DNA of 64,000 nucleotides from positions 55,503 through 119,502 of the forward strand of contig CAJOCR010000020.1 of assembly GCA_905236755.1 (NCBI GenBank). The letters are read 5' to 3'. The notes under the pieces were generated by a model that saw only the letters and a list, made by a program, of their open reading frames with translations, was not told where the DNA came from and searched no databases. Within the stretch, counting starts at the first letter, position 1, and each line of letters opens with the position of its first letter. Made by a program: the position numbers and the translations under genes. Source of the DNA: an uncultured Prevotella sp. Lineage in GTDB: Bacteria; Bacteroidota; Bacteroidia; Bacteroidales; Bacteroidaceae. Positions 1 to 9,298 of the stretch are shown here, one piece after another.

Positions 1-58
1 GCACGATGGCAAGAACGTTAAGAGAATCGCTAAAAAGTCAGGGGAGGAAATTAAGTAA
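1..58 (+). CDS. rplX: 50S ribosomal protein L24, C-terminal end (partial)
   Basis: The window opens inside a reading frame that ends [18 protein letters not shown] and stops with TAA at 56-58. The stop overlaps the ATG of rplE by one base (TAATG), which implies translational coupling. A purine-rich GGGGAGGA at about 41-48 sits inside the final codons and can serve as the rplE ribosome binding site, unusually clear for this genome. Assignment as L24 rests on the basic tail and on the L14-L24-L5 order universal in spc operons; most of the gene lies outside the window. Confidence 0.8.
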   Translation, partial: HDGKNVKRIAKKSGEEIK

Positions 59-612
59 TGAATACAGCACAATTAAAGAAAGAGTATAAGGAAGTTATTG
101 CTCCAGCTCTGCAGAAGCAGTTCAACTATACTTCAACCATGCAGATCCCAGTCTTGAAGAAGATTGTTATCAATCAGGGTCTTGGTGATGCAACTCAGGA
201 TAAGAAGATTGTTGATGTTGCTGTTAATGAGATTTCAGCTATCACAGGTCAGAAGGCAGTAGCTACATATTCTAAGAAGGATATTGCTAACTTCAAACTT
301 CGTAAGAAGATGCCTATCGGTGTTATGGTAACATTGCGCCGTGAGCAGATGTACGAGTTCCTCGAGAAGCTTATCCGTGTTTCTCTGCCTCGTATTCGTG
401 ACTTCAAGGGTATCGAAAGCAAGTTCGATGGTCGTGGTAACTACACCCTCGGTATCACTGAGCAGATTATCTTCCCAGAGATTAATATCGATGAGGTTGA
501 CCGCATCCAGGGTATGAACATTACCTTCGTAACATCAGCTAAGACTGACGAAGAGGGTTATGCACTTCTCAAGGCATTCGGCCTTCCATTCAAGAACGCT
601 AAAAACGATTAA
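58..612 (+). CDS. rplE: 50S ribosomal protein L5
   Basis: A 184-residue protein of normal L5 length. L5 binds 5S rRNA in the central protuberance and contacts the P-site tRNA. Recognisable segments are the [11 protein letters not shown] block near residue 35, the K-Q/AV block with [19 protein letters not shown], and the C-terminal half with RIRDFKGI and [13 protein letters not shown]. It is coupled to rplX upstream by a one-base overlap and is followed by rpsN after 5 bp, as in other spc operons. Nothing unusual is seen. Confidence 0.97.
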   Translation: MNTAQLKKEYKEVIAPALQKQFNYTSTMQIPVLKKIVINQGLGDATQDKKIVDVAVNEISAITGQKAVATYSKKDIANFKLRKKMPIGVMVTLRREQMYEFLEKLIRVSLPRIRDFKGIESKFDGRGNYTLGITEQIIFPEINIDEVDRIQGMNITFVTSAKTDEEGYALLKAFGLPFKNAKND

Positions 613-617
613 GAGAT

Positions 618-920
618 ATGGCAAAAGAATCAATGAAAGCTCGCGAGGTAAAGCGTGCAAAGCTCGTTGCTCGTTACGCTGAAAAGCGCGCAGCTCTGAA
701 AAAAGTTATTGCTACATCTGAGGATCCAGCAGAAGCTTATGAGGCAGCTCGTAAGCTTCAGGCTATCCCAAAGAATGCAAATCCAATTCGTCTCCACAAC
801 CGTTGCAAGATCACTGGTCGTCCAAAGGGTTACCTTCGTCAGTTCGGTCTTTCACGTATCCAGTTCCGTGAGATGGCTTCACAGGGTTTGATTCCAGGTG
901 TTAAGAAGGCAAGCTGGTAA
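618..920 (+). CDS. rpsN: 30S ribosomal protein S14 (zinc-free form)
   Basis: A 100-residue long-form S14 of the small-subunit head. The conserved C-terminal block reads [20 protein letters not shown], followed by an [18 protein letters not shown] ending. The two CxxC pairs of the short zinc-binding S14 are absent: only one cysteine remains in this block. This is the C-minus type. The start follows the rplE stop by 5 bp. With the zinc-free L36 encoded at 5918 it means this operon makes two normally zinc-binding ribosomal proteins without zinc ribbons. Confidence 0.96.
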   Translation: MAKESMKAREVKRAKLVARYAEKRAALKKVIATSEDPAEAYEAARKLQAIPKNANPIRLHNRCKITGRPKGYLRQFGLSRIQFREMASQGLIPGVKKASW

Positions 921-945
921 GCAAGCATTTTATTTTTTAATATTG

Positions 946-960
946 TCGGGGGAGTCCCGA
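946..960 (+). promoter_or_regulatory. Small GC-rich hairpin in the rpsN-rpsH gap
   Basis: A perfect 5-bp inverted repeat, TCGGG and CCCGA with loop GGAGT, lies in a 61-bp gap that is otherwise AT-rich. No T-tract follows, so it is not a classical terminator. It could be an attenuation or RNA-processing site within the spc operon. No known function is assigned. Confidence 0.35.
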
Positions 961-981
961 TTAATTAAACATTTATATTTT

Positions 982-1377
982 ATGACAGATCCAATAGCAG
1001 ATTATCTGACAAGACTCAGAAACGCAATTATGGCTCATCACCGTATTGTTGAGGTTCCTGCGTCTAACCTGAAGAAAGAGATCACAAAGATTCTCTTCGA
1101 GAAGGGTTACATTCTGAACTACAAGTTCATCGAGGATGGTCCTCAAGGTTCAATCAAGGTTGCTTTGAAGTACGATCCACAGACAAAACAGAGCGCTATC
1201 AAATCTTTGAAGCGTGTGTCTACCCCAGGTCTTCGCCAGTATACTGGCTACAAAGACATGCCGAGAGTAATTAACGGATTAGGTATTGCAATTTTATCTA
1301 CATCTAAAGGTGTAATGACTAACAAAGAAGCAGCTGATCTTAAGATCGGTGGTGAGGTTCTTTGCTACGTATATTAA
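982..1377 (+). CDS. rpsH: 30S ribosomal protein S8
   Basis: A 131-residue S8, a primary 16S rRNA-binding protein of the central domain. The frame is open further upstream to 898, but the family N-terminus MTDPIADYLTRLRNA begins at 982. The C-terminal signature reads GLGIAILSTSKGVMTNKEA followed by GGEVLCYVY. In enterobacteria S8 represses its own operon by binding spc mRNA; the upstream gap here has only the short hairpin at 946, and no S8 operator can be identified by eye. Confidence 0.96.
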   Translation: MTDPIADYLTRLRNAIMAHHRIVEVPASNLKKEITKILFEKGYILNYKFIEDGPQGSIKVALKYDPQTKQSAIKSLKRVSTPGLRQYTGYKDMPRVINGLGIAILSTSKGVMTNKEAADLKIGGEVLCYVY

Positions 1378-1391
1378 TTGGAGGATTGAAT

Positions 1392-1964
1392 ATGTCAAGA
1401 ATAGGAAAATTGCCAATTAGCATACCATCAGGTGTTACAGTAACCCTCGATGAGAAGACAAATGTCGTTACAGTAAAAGGTCCTAAGGGTGAACTCTCAC
1501 AGTATGTAGATCCTTCTATCAAGATGGAGAACAAGGATGGTCAGATTACATTCTCTGTTGATGAAAATAGCCCAGTAGATGCAAAGCAGAAGCATGCTTT
1601 CCATGGTCTTTATCGTTCACTCGTTAACAATATGGTTATCGGTGTAAGTGAAGGTTACAAAAAGACATTGGAGCTCGTAGGTGTTGGTTATCGTGTAAGC
1701 AACCAGGGTAACTTGATAGAGTTCTCACTCGGTTATACACACCCAATCTTCATCCAGCTTCCTGCCGAAGTTAAGGTAGAGTCTAAGTCAGAGAGAAACC
1801 AGAACCCAATTCTTATTCTGGAGTCTTGCGACAAGCAGTTGCTGGGTCTCATCTGCGCTAAAATTCGTTCTTTCCGCAAGCCTGAGCCTTACAAGGGTAA
1901 GGGTGTCCTGTTCCAGGGTGAGGTTATCCGCAGAAAGTCTGGTAAGACCGCTGCAGCTAAGTAA
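1392..1964 (+). CDS. rplF: 50S ribosomal protein L6
   Basis: A 190-residue protein with two repeated RNA-binding domains, located near the factor-binding site of the large subunit. [15 protein letters not shown] is the family N-terminus and decides the start at 1392 over an earlier in-frame ATG at 1362. GGAGGA at 1380-1385 is a good ribosome binding site. The C-terminal domain has [10 protein letters not shown] near residue 165. It follows rpsH by 14 bp. Confidence 0.97.
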   Translation: MSRIGKLPISIPSGVTVTLDEKTNVVTVKGPKGELSQYVDPSIKMENKDGQITFSVDENSPVDAKQKHAFHGLYRSLVNNMVIGVSEGYKKTLELVGVGYRVSNQGNLIEFSLGYTHPIFIQLPAEVKVESKSERNQNPILILESCDKQLLGLICAKIRSFRKPEPYKGKGVLFQGEVIRRKSGKTAAAK

Positions 1965-1984
1965 TTTTAATTGATTTTACGATT

Positions 1985-2329
1985 ATGACAACAAAGAAAG
2001 TAGAAAGACGAATTAAGATAAAGTTCCGCATTCGTAAGAGTGTAAACGGAACAGCTGAGCGTCCACGTCTTAGTGTATTCCGCTCTAACAAGCAGATCTA
2101 CGCTCAGGTTATTAACGATTTGACAGGTATGACTCTTGCTTCTGCTTCATCACTTGGTCTTGAGAAGATGGCTAAGATTGATCAGGCTAAGAAGGTTGGT
2201 GAGCTTGTTGCTGAGAAAGCAAAGGCTGCAGGTGTTGAGTCAGTAGTTTTCGACCGTAACGGCTATCTTTATCACGGTCGCGTACAGGCTTTGGCTGATG
2301 GCGCACGTGAGGGAGGTCTTAAATTCTAA
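1985..2329 (+). CDS. rplR: 50S ribosomal protein L18
   Basis: A 114-residue protein. L18 binds 5S rRNA with L5. Visible hallmarks are [33 protein letters not shown] in the N-terminal half (residues about 10-42) and [24 protein letters not shown] at the C-terminus. It sits 20 bp after rplF and 6 bp before rpsE in canonical order. Confidence 0.97.
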   Translation: MTTKKVERRIKIKFRIRKSVNGTAERPRLSVFRSNKQIYAQVINDLTGMTLASASSLGLEKMAKIDQAKKVGELVAEKAKAAGVESVVFDRNGYLYHGRVQALADGAREGGLKF

Positions 2330-2335
2330 ACGATT

Positions 2336-2848
2336 ATGGCAATGAATAAAGTAAAAGTAAATAGTGACGTTGAACTGAAGGACCGCTTGGTTGCTATCAA
2401 CCGCGTAACTAAGGTTACAAAGGGTGGTCGTACTTTCACATTCGCTGCTATCGTCGTTGTAGGTGACGGTAATGGCGTTATCGGTTATGGTCTTGGAAAG
2501 GCTGGCGAAGTTACCGCTGCCATTTCTAAGGGTACTGAGGCTGCTAAGAAGAATCTCGTTAAGTTCCCAGTTCTCAAGGGTACTATTCCACACGAGGTAG
2601 AGACTTCTTTCGGTGGTGCAGTTGTACTTCTTAAGCCAGCAGCTGCCGGTACAGGACTTAAGGCCGGTGGTGCTATGCGTGCCGTACTTGAGAGCGCTGG
2701 TGTTAAGGACGTGATTGCAAAATCAAAGGGTTCTTCTAATGCTCACAACCTTGTAAAGGCAACAATCAAGGCTCTTACAGAGCTTCGTGATGCTTACACC
2801 GTAGCAGGTGAGCGTGGCGTTAGTATGGATAAAGTGTTTAACGGTTAA
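2336..2848 (+). CDS. rpsE: 30S ribosomal protein S5
   Basis: A 170-residue S5, involved in decoding accuracy and the mRNA entry channel. It has the N-terminal double-stranded-RNA-binding-like domain with [30 protein letters not shown], and the C-terminal [22 protein letters not shown] block. The start MAMNKVKV at 2336 gives a normal N-terminus. Six bases separate it from rplR. Confidence 0.97.
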   Translation: MAMNKVKVNSDVELKDRLVAINRVTKVTKGGRTFTFAAIVVVGDGNGVIGYGLGKAGEVTAAISKGTEAAKKNLVKFPVLKGTIPHEVETSFGGAVVLLKPAAAGTGLKAGGAMRAVLESAGVKDVIAKSKGSSNAHNLVKATIKALTELRDAYTVAGERGVSMDKVFNG

Positions 2849-2866
2849 TCTTAGGAGAATATAACA

Positions 2867-3043
2867 ATGGCAACAATTAAAATCAAACAGGTAAAGAGTA
2901 AGATCGGCTATCCAGTTGATCAGAAGCGTACTCTTCGCTCACTGGGTCTTAACAAGATTTCTCAGGTTGTTGAGGTTGAAGATACTCCAAGCATCCGTGG
3001 CATGATCCAGAAGGTTCATCACCTCGTAGAGGTAGTTAAGTAA
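2867..3043 (+). CDS. rpmD: 50S ribosomal protein L30
   Basis: A short gene of 58 codons found by reading the rpsE-rplO gap. The product begins [16 protein letters not shown] and contains [13 protein letters not shown] and [16 protein letters not shown], the L30 pattern. TTAGGAG at 2850-2856 precedes the ATG and is one of the clearer ribosome binding sites here. It has the usual bacterial length. Confidence 0.95.
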   Translation: MATIKIKQVKSKIGYPVDQKRTLRSLGLNKISQVVEVEDTPSIRGMIQKVHHLVEVVK

Positions 3044-3068
3044 TTAAATTTTTAAATACGCAGCTATT

Positions 3069-3515
3069 ATGAAATTAAATAATTTAAAGCCAGCTGAGGG
3101 CTCTACACATTCACGTCGTCGTATCGGTCGTGGTCCAGGTTCAGGACTCGGTGGTACTTCTACCCGTGGTCACAAGGGTGCTAAGGCTCGTTCTGGTTAT
3201 AAGAGAAAGATCGGATTCGAGGGTGGTCAGATGCCACTTCAGCGTCGTATCCCTAAGGCTGGTTTCAAGAATATCAACCATAAGGAGTACTTCGCAGTTA
3301 ACCTGTCAACTCTTCAGAAGCTTGCTGAGGAAAAGAACCTTGCTAAGATTGGAATTGCTGAGCTCGTAGCAGCAGGTCTTACAAATGGCAAGGAACTTGT
3401 TAAAGTTCTTGGCAATGGCGAATTGAAAGCAAAAATTGAAGTTGAAGCAAATGCTTTCTCTAAGACTGCCGAAGAAGCAATCAAGGCAGTTGGTGGTAAT
3501 GCAACTATAATCTAA
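3069..3515 (+). CDS. rplO: 50S ribosomal protein L15
   Basis: A 148-residue L15. The glycine- and arginine-rich N-terminus (SRRRIGRGPGSGLGGTSTRGHKGAKARSG by description, residues about 16-44) and FEGGQMPLQRRIPKAGF are diagnostic. L15 is a late-assembly protein of the large subunit. It is followed by secY after 3 bp, the conserved arrangement. Confidence 0.97.
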   Translation: MKLNNLKPAEGSTHSRRRIGRGPGSGLGGTSTRGHKGAKARSGYKRKIGFEGGQMPLQRRIPKAGFKNINHKEYFAVNLSTLQKLAEEKNLAKIGIAELVAAGLTNGKELVKVLGNGELKAKIEVEANAFSKTAEEAIKAVGGNATII

Positions 3516-3518
3516 AAA

Positions 3519-4859
3519 ATGAAAAAGTTTATTGAGACACTAAAGAACTGTTGGAAGGTAGAGGACTTGCGTCAACGCCTCCTCATAACCATTCTATTTA
3601 CGGCAATCTACCGTTTTGGCTCGTTTGTAGTACTTCCAGGTATTAATCCGGGCATGTTGGAAAAATTACAGTCGCAAACCGCAGGTGGCCTTATGTCACT
3701 GTTGGACATGTTCTCTGGTGGTGCATTTTCCAATGCGTCAATCTTCGCACTTGGTATTATGCCTTACATCTCAGCTTCTATCGTTATGCAGCTTCTTGCT
3801 GTTGCTGTACCTTATTTCCAGAAGATGCAGCGCGAAGGAGAGAGTGGTCGTAAGAAGATAAACTGGTATACACGTATCCTGACAATAGCAATTTTGCTGT
3901 TCCAGGCTCCGTCATATCTTGTAAACCTGAAGATGCAGGCTAGCCAGGCTCTGGCTACCGGCATCTCATGGACAGTCTTCATGGTCACAGCATCTTTCAT
4001 CCTTGCAGCAGGTAGTATGTTCATCCTTTGGCTTGGTGAACGCATTACTGATAAGGGCGTTGGAAATGGTATCTCTTTGATCATTATGATCGGTATCATT
4101 GCACGTTTGCCTCAGGCATTCGTTCAGGAGGTGGCTTCACGTTTCACCGCTATTTCTGGTGGTGGTCTTGTGATGTTCATCATTGAGATACTCATTCTCT
4201 ATGCAGTTGTTTGTGCATCTATTCTTTTGGTGCAAGGAACACGCAAAGTACCTGTACAGTATGCAAAGCGCCTTGTAGGAAACAAGCAGTATGGCGGTGC
4301 CCGTCAGTATATCCCTCTGAAACTATTTGCAGCTAATGTAATGCCTATCATCTTTGCTCAGGCATTGATGTTCATCCCATTGGCAATTGTTCAGTATCAG
4401 AGTGAGAATTCTTCTTGGGTAGTTCGCTCACTGATGGATAATAAGAGCTTGCTGTATAATTGTGTATATGTTGTATTGATTATAGCATTTACTTTCTTCT
4501 ATACAGCTATCACTCTTAATCCTACACAGATGGCAGAAGACATGAAACGCAATAACGGATTTATTCCTGGTGTTAAGCCAGGTAAGGACACAGCTGACTA
4601 TATTGACACCATAATGTCTCGTATAACTTTGCCAGGTTCACTGTTTATTGCATTCATCGCTGTTATGCCAGCACTTGCACATCTGCTTAATGTTCAGGAT
4701 GCCTTCTCACAGTTCTTCGGTGGTACATCATTGTTGATTCTTGTTGGTGTTGTAATTGACACACTCCAGCAGATTGAGAGTTATTTGATGATGCGTCATT
4801 ACGATGGTCTGTTGAATTCAGGTCATACCCGTAACAACGCCGGTGTTTCTGCATATTAA
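3519..4859 (+). CDS. secY: Preprotein translocase subunit SecY
   Basis: A 446-residue inner-membrane protein with about ten hydrophobic segments. It is the channel of the Sec translocon and works with SecE, SecG and SecA. Visible family motifs include the N-terminal RLLITILFTAIYRFGS segment, the plug region with LLDMFSGGAFSNASIFALGIMPYISASI, the GERITDKGVGNGIS loop, and the cytosolic loop with GTRKVPVQYAKR near residue 240. The protein ends near GLLNSGHTRNN. Placement between rplO and map is standard. Confidence 0.97.
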   Translation: MKKFIETLKNCWKVEDLRQRLLITILFTAIYRFGSFVVLPGINPGMLEKLQSQTAGGLMSLLDMFSGGAFSNASIFALGIMPYISASIVMQLLAVAVPYFQKMQREGESGRKKINWYTRILTIAILLFQAPSYLVNLKMQASQALATGISWTVFMVTASFILAAGSMFILWLGERITDKGVGNGISLIIMIGIIARLPQAFVQEVASRFTAISGGGLVMFIIEILILYAVVCASILLVQGTRKVPVQYAKRLVGNKQYGGARQYIPLKLFAANVMPIIFAQALMFIPLAIVQYQSENSSWVVRSLMDNKSLLYNCVYVVLIIAFTFFYTAITLNPTQMAEDMKRNNGFIPGVKPGKDTADYIDTIMSRITLPGSLFIAFIAVMPALAHLLNVQDAFSQFFGGTSLLILVGVVIDTLQQIESYLMMRHYDGLLNSGHTRNNAGVSAY

Positions 4860-4873
4860 TTCTTTATCTGAGA

Positions 4874-5662
4874 ATGAAAATCTTTCTCAAGACAGAAGAT
4901 GAAATCAACCTAATGCGCAAGGCGAACCAGCTTGTTGGTTCGACCCTTGCAGAATTAGGTAAACATATAAAGCCAGGTGTAACGACCCTCCAGTTGGATA
5001 AAATCGCAGAGGAGTTCATTCGTGACCATGGAGCTGTTCCTACGTTCAAGAACTTCCCTAATCCATATGGAGGGCCTTTCCCAGCTTCAATCTGTACTTC
5101 CGTAAACGAGGTTGTCGTTCATGGAATACCAAGTAAGGATACAGTTCTCAAGGATGGTGATATTATTTCCATCGATTGTGGAACACTTCTTGATGGATAC
5201 TGTGGCGATTCTGCTTATACATTTTGTGTGGGTGAAGTTAAGCCAGAGGTTAAGCAACTTTTAAAGGTAACCCGAGATAGTCTTTATAAGGGTATAGAAC
5301 AGGCTGTAGCAGGAAATCACGTTGGTGACATCGGTTCTGCAATACAGGACTATTGTGAAGGATTTGGTTATGGTGTTGTTCGTGAGCTCACTGGTCATGG
5401 TATTGGTCGTGAGATGCATGAAGCCCCACAGATTCCTAATTATGGTTCTCGCGGAAATGGTGTGATGCTTAAGGCAGGTATGTGTATCGCTATTGAACCA
5501 ATGATCACTATGGGCGACCGTAAGATCTGGATGCTTCCTGATAAATGGAGTATAGTTACACGCGATAATCAACTTGCTGCCCATTTTGAGCATACGATTG
5601 CGATTCGTAAGGGTAAAGCAGAGATTTTGTCAACGTTCGAAGGAATAGAAGATCAATTATAA
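4874..5662 (+). CDS. map: Methionine aminopeptidase, type I
   Basis: A 262-residue dinuclear metallopeptidase that removes the initiator methionine from nascent proteins. Metal ligands can be read in order: D in IDCGTLLDGYCGD (two aspartates near residues 97 and 108), H in LTGHGIGREMHE, E in CIAIEPMI, and a final E in HFEHTIAI. The conserved substrate His is in VNEVVVHGIPS. The gene lies 14 bp after secY and before infA, an order shared with many bacteria. Confidence 0.96.
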   Translation: MKIFLKTEDEINLMRKANQLVGSTLAELGKHIKPGVTTLQLDKIAEEFIRDHGAVPTFKNFPNPYGGPFPASICTSVNEVVVHGIPSKDTVLKDGDIISIDCGTLLDGYCGDSAYTFCVGEVKPEVKQLLKVTRDSLYKGIEQAVAGNHVGDIGSAIQDYCEGFGYGVVRELTGHGIGREMHEAPQIPNYGSRGNGVMLKAGMCIAIEPMITMGDRKIWMLPDKWSIVTRDNQLAAHFEHTIAIRKGKAEILSTFEGIEDQL

Positions 5663-5684
5663 AGTAAAGAGAATTTAAAGCAAT

Positions 5685-5903
5685 ATGGCAAAACAATCAG
5701 CTATTGAGCAGGACGGTACAATTGTAGAGAGTCTTTCTAATGCAATGTTCCGTGTAGAGCTTGAAAATGGTGTTCAGATCATCGCCCACATTTCTGGAAA
5801 GATGAGAATGCACTACATTAAAATCCTTCCTGGTGATAAGGTAAAGGTTGAAATGAGTCCTTATGACCTTACCAAGGGAAGAATCGTTTTCAGATACAAA
5901 TAA
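5685..5903 (+). CDS. infA: Translation initiation factor IF-1
   Basis: A 72-residue single OB-fold protein of exactly family length. The order is [39 protein letters not shown], and the C-terminal [23 protein letters not shown]-1 blocks the ribosomal A site during initiation. It is 22 bp after map and 14 bp before rpmJ. Confidence 0.97.
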   Translation: MAKQSAIEQDGTIVESLSNAMFRVELENGVQIIAHISGKMRMHYIKILPGDKVKVEMSPYDLTKGRIVFRYK

Positions 5904-5917
5904 TCAATTTCAAAGAT

Positions 5918-6034
5918 ATGAAGACAAGAGCATCGTTAAAGAAGCGTTCAGCAGACTGCAAGATTGTACGTCGTAAAGGTCGTCTGTTCGTTATTAACAA
6001 GAAGAACCCTAAAATGAAATTACGTCAGGGTTAA
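5918..6034 (+). CDS. rpmJ: 50S ribosomal protein L36 (zinc-free form)
   Basis: A 38-codon gene reading [17 protein letters not shown] and ending NPKMKLRQG. Zinc-ribbon L36 has Cys11, Cys14, Cys27 and His33. Here those positions are Ser, Cys, Asn and Met, so three of the four ligands are lost and the protein cannot form the ribbon. This C-minus form is common in Bacteroidota. The gene closes the first ribosomal block before an internal promoter at 6054-6086. Confidence 0.94.
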   Translation: MKTRASLKKRSADCKIVRRKGRLFVINKKNPKMKLRQG

Positions 6035-6053
6035 GTTAAAGATATTTAAAGGG

Positions 6054-6086
6054 TTGCAAGGAAATCATTTTTTCTTGCTACCTTTG
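6054..6086 (+). promoter_or_regulatory. Internal promoter ahead of rpsM
   Basis: The 109-bp gap between rpmJ and rpsM contains TACCTTTG at 6079-6086, a perfect Bacteroidota -7 element, with TTG at 6054-6056 about 22 bp upstream (slightly long spacing). It would give an alpha-operon-like transcript rpsM-rpsK-rpsD-rpoA-rplQ starting near 6093. This is inferred from sequence only. Confidence 0.65.
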
Positions 6087-6143
6087 CACGTCTTTAACAA
6101 GATTCAAACATTTATTTAATTCATTTATTTATACATTTAACAA

Positions 6144-6512
6144 ATGGCAATAAGAATTGTTGGAGTAGATTTGCCCCAGAATAAGCGTGGCGAAATCGCA
6201 TTGACCTATATCTATGGTATTGGTCGAAGTAGTTTGGATAAGGCAGGTGTGAACCGTGACCTGAAAGTTAGCGAGTGGAGCGACGATCAGGCAGCCAAGA
6301 TCCGTGAAATTATCGGCGCTGAGTTCAAAGTAGAAGGTGATCTCCGTTCAGAGATCCAGATGAACATTAAGCGTCTCATGGATATCGGTTGCTACCGTGG
6401 TATCCGTCATCGTAATGGTCTTCCAGTTCGCGGACAGAGCACTAAGAACAATGCTCGTACTCGTAAGGGTAAGAAGAAGACTGTTGCTAACAAGAAGAAG
6501 GCTACTAAGTAA
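6144..6512 (+). CDS. rpsM: 30S ribosomal protein S13
   Basis: A 122-residue S13 of the small-subunit head, contacting the large subunit and P-site tRNA. Family motifs are [27 protein letters not shown] at the N-terminus and [27 protein letters not shown] near residues 90-115, followed by a lysine-rich tail. It is the first gene after the internal promoter, with a leader of about 50 nt. Confidence 0.97.
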   Translation: MAIRIVGVDLPQNKRGEIALTYIYGIGRSSLDKAGVNRDLKVSEWSDDQAAKIREIIGAEFKVEGDLRSEIQMNIKRLMDIGCYRGIRHRNGLPVRGQSTKNNARTRKGKKKTVANKKKATK

Positions 6513-6533
6513 TTTTAAGGAGGAAAATTAATT

Positions 6534-6923
6534 ATGGCAAAGACAAAAGCAACATCTAAGAAAAGAAACGTACGCGTTGACGCAATGGGTCAGCTGCACG
6601 TACACAGCTCTTTCAACAACATCATTGTATCTTTAGCAAATAGCGAGGGTCAGGTTATTTCTTGGTCTTCAGCTGGTAAGATGGGTTTCCGTGGTTCAAA
6701 GAAGAACACTCCTTATGCTGCTCAGATGGCAGGTGAGGATTGTGCAAAGGTAGCTTTCGACCTCGGTCTCCGCAAGGTTAAGGCATTCGTGAAGGGTCCA
6801 GGTAACGGACGTGAGTCTGCTATCCGTGCCGTAAATGCTGCTGGTATTCAGGTTACAGAGATTGTTGACGTAACTCCATTACCACACAACGGTTGCCGTC
6901 CTCCAAAGCGCCGTAAGGTTTAA
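6534..6923 (+). CDS. rpsK: 30S ribosomal protein S11
   Basis: A 129-residue S11 of the platform, near the E site and the anti-Shine-Dalgarno region. It contains [53 protein letters not shown] and the C-terminal [18 protein letters not shown]. An AAGGAGG run at 6517-6523 precedes the ATG, a strong Shine-Dalgarno match. Confidence 0.97.
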   Translation: MAKTKATSKKRNVRVDAMGQLHVHSSFNNIIVSLANSEGQVISWSSAGKMGFRGSKKNTPYAAQMAGEDCAKVAFDLGLRKVKAFVKGPGNGRESAIRAVNAAGIQVTEIVDVTPLPHNGCRPPKRRKV

Positions 6924-6966
6924 TTTTCAAGATACAATATTTTAAAGAAGCATATTTTTATATATT

Positions 6967-7572
6967 ATGGCTAAGTATACAGGTCCGAAATCTAAAATTG
7001 CACGCCGATTTGGTGAACCAATCTTCGGCGCTGACAAAGTTTTGTCCAAGAGAAACTTCCCTCCTGGACAGCATGGCAACAACCGTCGCAGAAAGATGTC
7101 TGAGTACGGTGTCATGTTGGCAGAGAAGCAGAAAGCTAAGTACACTTATGGTGTTCTTGAGCGTCAGTTCCGTAATATGTTCGAAAAGGCAGCTAAGGCT
7201 GACGGTATCACAGGTGAGGTTCTTCTTCAGGAACTCGAGAGTCGTCTTGACAACGTAGTGTTCCGTCTTGGTATTGCTCCTACTCGTGCAGCTGCACGTC
7301 AGCTTGTAAACCACAAGCACATCACTGTTGATGGTAAGGTTGTAAACATCCCATCTTACAATGTTAAGGCTGGTCAGGTAATCGCTGTTCGTGAGAAGTC
7401 TAAGTCTCTTGAAGTAATCGAGGCAGCTCTTGCAGGCTTCAATCACAGCAAGTACCCATGGATCGAGTGGGATGAGAATACAAAGAGCGGTAAGTTCTTG
7501 CATCGTCCTGAGCGTGCCGACATCCCAGAGAATATTAAGGAACAGTTAATCGTTGAGTTGTACTCTAAATAA
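6967..7572 (+). CDS. rpsD: 30S ribosomal protein S4
   Basis: A 201-residue S4, a primary 16S rRNA binder of the 5' domain. [21 protein letters not shown] is the family N-terminus. The S4 RNA-binding domain is at about residues 90-155 ([30 protein letters not shown]). No zinc cysteines are present near the N-terminus. In enterobacteria S4 represses the alpha operon; no operator is identified here. Confidence 0.97.
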   Translation: MAKYTGPKSKIARRFGEPIFGADKVLSKRNFPPGQHGNNRRRKMSEYGVMLAEKQKAKYTYGVLERQFRNMFEKAAKADGITGEVLLQELESRLDNVVFRLGIAPTRAAARQLVNHKHITVDGKVVNIPSYNVKAGQVIAVREKSKSLEVIEAALAGFNHSKYPWIEWDENTKSGKFLHRPERADIPENIKEQLIVELYSK

Positions 7573-7584
7573 ATCATTGAATTA

Positions 7585-8577
7585 ATGGCGATATTAGCAT
7601 TTCAAAAACCTGATAAAGTAGTAATGCTGGAGGCTAACGACCATTTCGGCAAGTTCGAATTCCGTCCTCTTGAGCCTGGCTTCGGTGTTACCATTGGTAA
7701 CGCATTGCGCCGCATTCTTCTTTCATCTCTTGAAGGTTATGCTATCAACACTATCAAGATTGCTGGTGTTGAGCATGAGTTTTCTTCAGTACCTGGTGTA
7801 AAGGAAGATGTTACCAACATTATCTTGAATCTCAAACAAGTTCGATTCAAGCAAGTAGTAGAAGAATTCGAGAATGAGAAAGTTAGTATCACCGTAGAGA
7901 ATTCTACAGAATTCAAAGCTGGTGATATCGGTAAGTATCTGACTGGATTTGAAGTGTTAAACCCTGATTTGGTGATTTGTCATTTAGATGCCAAAGCTTC
8001 AATGCAGATTGATCTCACCATTAACAAAGGCCGTGGTTACATCCCAGCTGACGAGAATCGTGAGTACTGCACTGATGTAAACGTTATTCCAATCGATTCT
8101 ATCTACACCCCTATTCGTAACGTTAAATACGCAGTTGAGCCATATCGTGTTGAACAGAAGACCGACTATGACAAGCTCGTTATTGAAGTTACAACCGATG
8201 GTTCCATCAATCCAAAGGATGCACTGAAAGAGGCTGCAAAGATCCTTATCTATCACTTCATGCTCTTCTCTGACGAGAAGATCACTCTGGAGAGTCCTGA
8301 TCAGGACGGTAACCAGGAGTTTGATGAGGAAGTACTGCACATGCGCCAGTTGCTTAAGACTAAACTCGTTGACATGAACCTTTCTGTTCGTGCTTTGAAC
8401 TGTCTGAAGGCTGCTGATGTAGAGACCCTTGGTGATCTCGTACAGTATAACAAGACTGATCTCTTGAAGTTCCGCAACTTTGGTAAGAAATCGCTTTCTG
8501 AGCTTGATGATTTGCTCGAGAGTCTGAATCTGTCGTTTGGAACCGACATCACAAAGTATAAACTGGATAAGGAATAG
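7585..8577 (+). CDS. rpoA: DNA-directed RNA polymerase subunit alpha
   Basis: A 330-residue alpha subunit with both domains. The N-terminal dimerisation and assembly domain (residues about 1-230) has [25 protein letters not shown]. The C-terminal domain (about 250-330) has [37 protein letters not shown]. Two alpha subunits nucleate polymerase assembly, and the C-terminal domain contacts DNA and activators. It lies 12 bp after rpsD. Confidence 0.98.
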   Translation: MAILAFQKPDKVVMLEANDHFGKFEFRPLEPGFGVTIGNALRRILLSSLEGYAINTIKIAGVEHEFSSVPGVKEDVTNIILNLKQVRFKQVVEEFENEKVSITVENSTEFKAGDIGKYLTGFEVLNPDLVICHLDAKASMQIDLTINKGRGYIPADENREYCTDVNVIPIDSIYTPIRNVKYAVEPYRVEQKTDYDKLVIEVTTDGSINPKDALKEAAKILIYHFMLFSDEKITLESPDQDGNQEFDEEVLHMRQLLKTKLVDMNLSVRALNCLKAADVETLGDLVQYNKTDLLKFRNFGKKSLSELDDLLESLNLSFGTDITKYKLDKE

Positions 8578-8647
8578 TCTTGAGTACTTATTGATATAAA
8601 TCGATGTACTGATTGATTATTAACCAATCCAAAAAATCAAAACAAAA

Positions 8648-9133
8648 ATGAGACATAATAAAAAATTCAACCATCTGGGTCGTACTGCATCTCATCGTGC
8701 TGCTATGCTTTCAAACATGGCTGTATCTTTGATCATGCACAAAAGAATCACTACGACTCTCGCAAAGGCTAAGGCCCTTAAGAAATATGTAGAACCTCTT
8801 ATCACCCGTTGTAAGAAGGATGATACAAATAGCCGTCGTGTAGTTTTCCGTTATCTGCAGGATAAGTATGCAGTTAAGGAGCTCTTCGGTGAGGTTGCTG
8901 CAAAGGTGGCTGATCGTCCAGGCGGTTACACTCGTGTAATTAAGCTCGGAACTCGTCAGGGTGACGCAGCTGAGATGGCTTTCATCGAGCTCGTTGACTT
9001 CGATGAGAACATGGCTAAGACTCCAAAGGCAGCTAAGAAGACTCGTCGTTCACGCAAGTCAGCTGCTGCTCAGACTGAAGAGGCTGCTCCAGTAGCAGAG
9101 GCTCCAGCAACTGAGGAAGCAAAGGCAGAGTAA
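8648..9133 (+). CDS. rplQ: 50S ribosomal protein L17 with acidic-Ala tail
   Basis: A 161-residue L17. The core (residues about 1-118) begins [20 protein letters not shown] and has the [14 protein letters not shown] and [21 protein letters not shown] segments. The last 35-40 residues form a low-complexity Lys/Arg then Ala/Glu tail not found in the roughly 127-residue enterobacterial protein; such tails are usual in Bacteroidota. It is the last gene of the operon and is followed by a terminator. A 70-bp gap separates it from rpoA. Confidence 0.97.
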   Translation: MRHNKKFNHLGRTASHRAAMLSNMAVSLIMHKRITTTLAKAKALKKYVEPLITRCKKDDTNSRRVVFRYLQDKYAVKELFGEVAAKVADRPGGYTRVIKLGTRQGDAAEMAFIELVDFDENMAKTPKAAKKTRRSRKSAAAQTEEAAPVAEAPATEEAKAE

Positions 9134-9156
9134 TTTTTATTCTCCTATTATAAAAT

Positions 9157-9190
9157 GGCTTTCATCCTTTTGGATGGAAGCCTTTTTTGT
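9157..9190 (+). terminator. Rho-independent terminator of the ribosomal superoperon
   Basis: GGCTTTCATCC and GGATGGAAGCC form an 11-bp stem with one T-G wobble and a TTTT loop, followed by TTTTTTG and further T-runs to about 9205. It begins 23 bp after the rplQ stop. Confidence 0.92.
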
Positions 9191-9239
9191 TTTTTGTTTT
9201 TTTTTAGGGATTTCCTTCGTGATAATAGGGAGTCCCCTC

Positions 9240-9270
9240 TTTGAATATATTCTTTTTTCTTTTATCTTTG
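9240..9270 (+). promoter_or_regulatory. Bacteroidota-type promoter for the glycine-zipper lipoprotein gene
   Basis: TTTG at 9240-9243 and TATCTTTG at 9263-9270 are separated by exactly 19 bp. The expected start is near 9277, giving a leader of about 22 nt before the ATG at 9299. Confidence 0.8.
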
Positions 9271-9298
9271 CGATAGTTATTAATTAAGCATTTCTATT

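Noticed and set aside
898..981. Longer N-terminus for S8
   Set aside because: The upstream codons overlap rpsN and are not conserved in S8, whose family N-terminus starts at 982.
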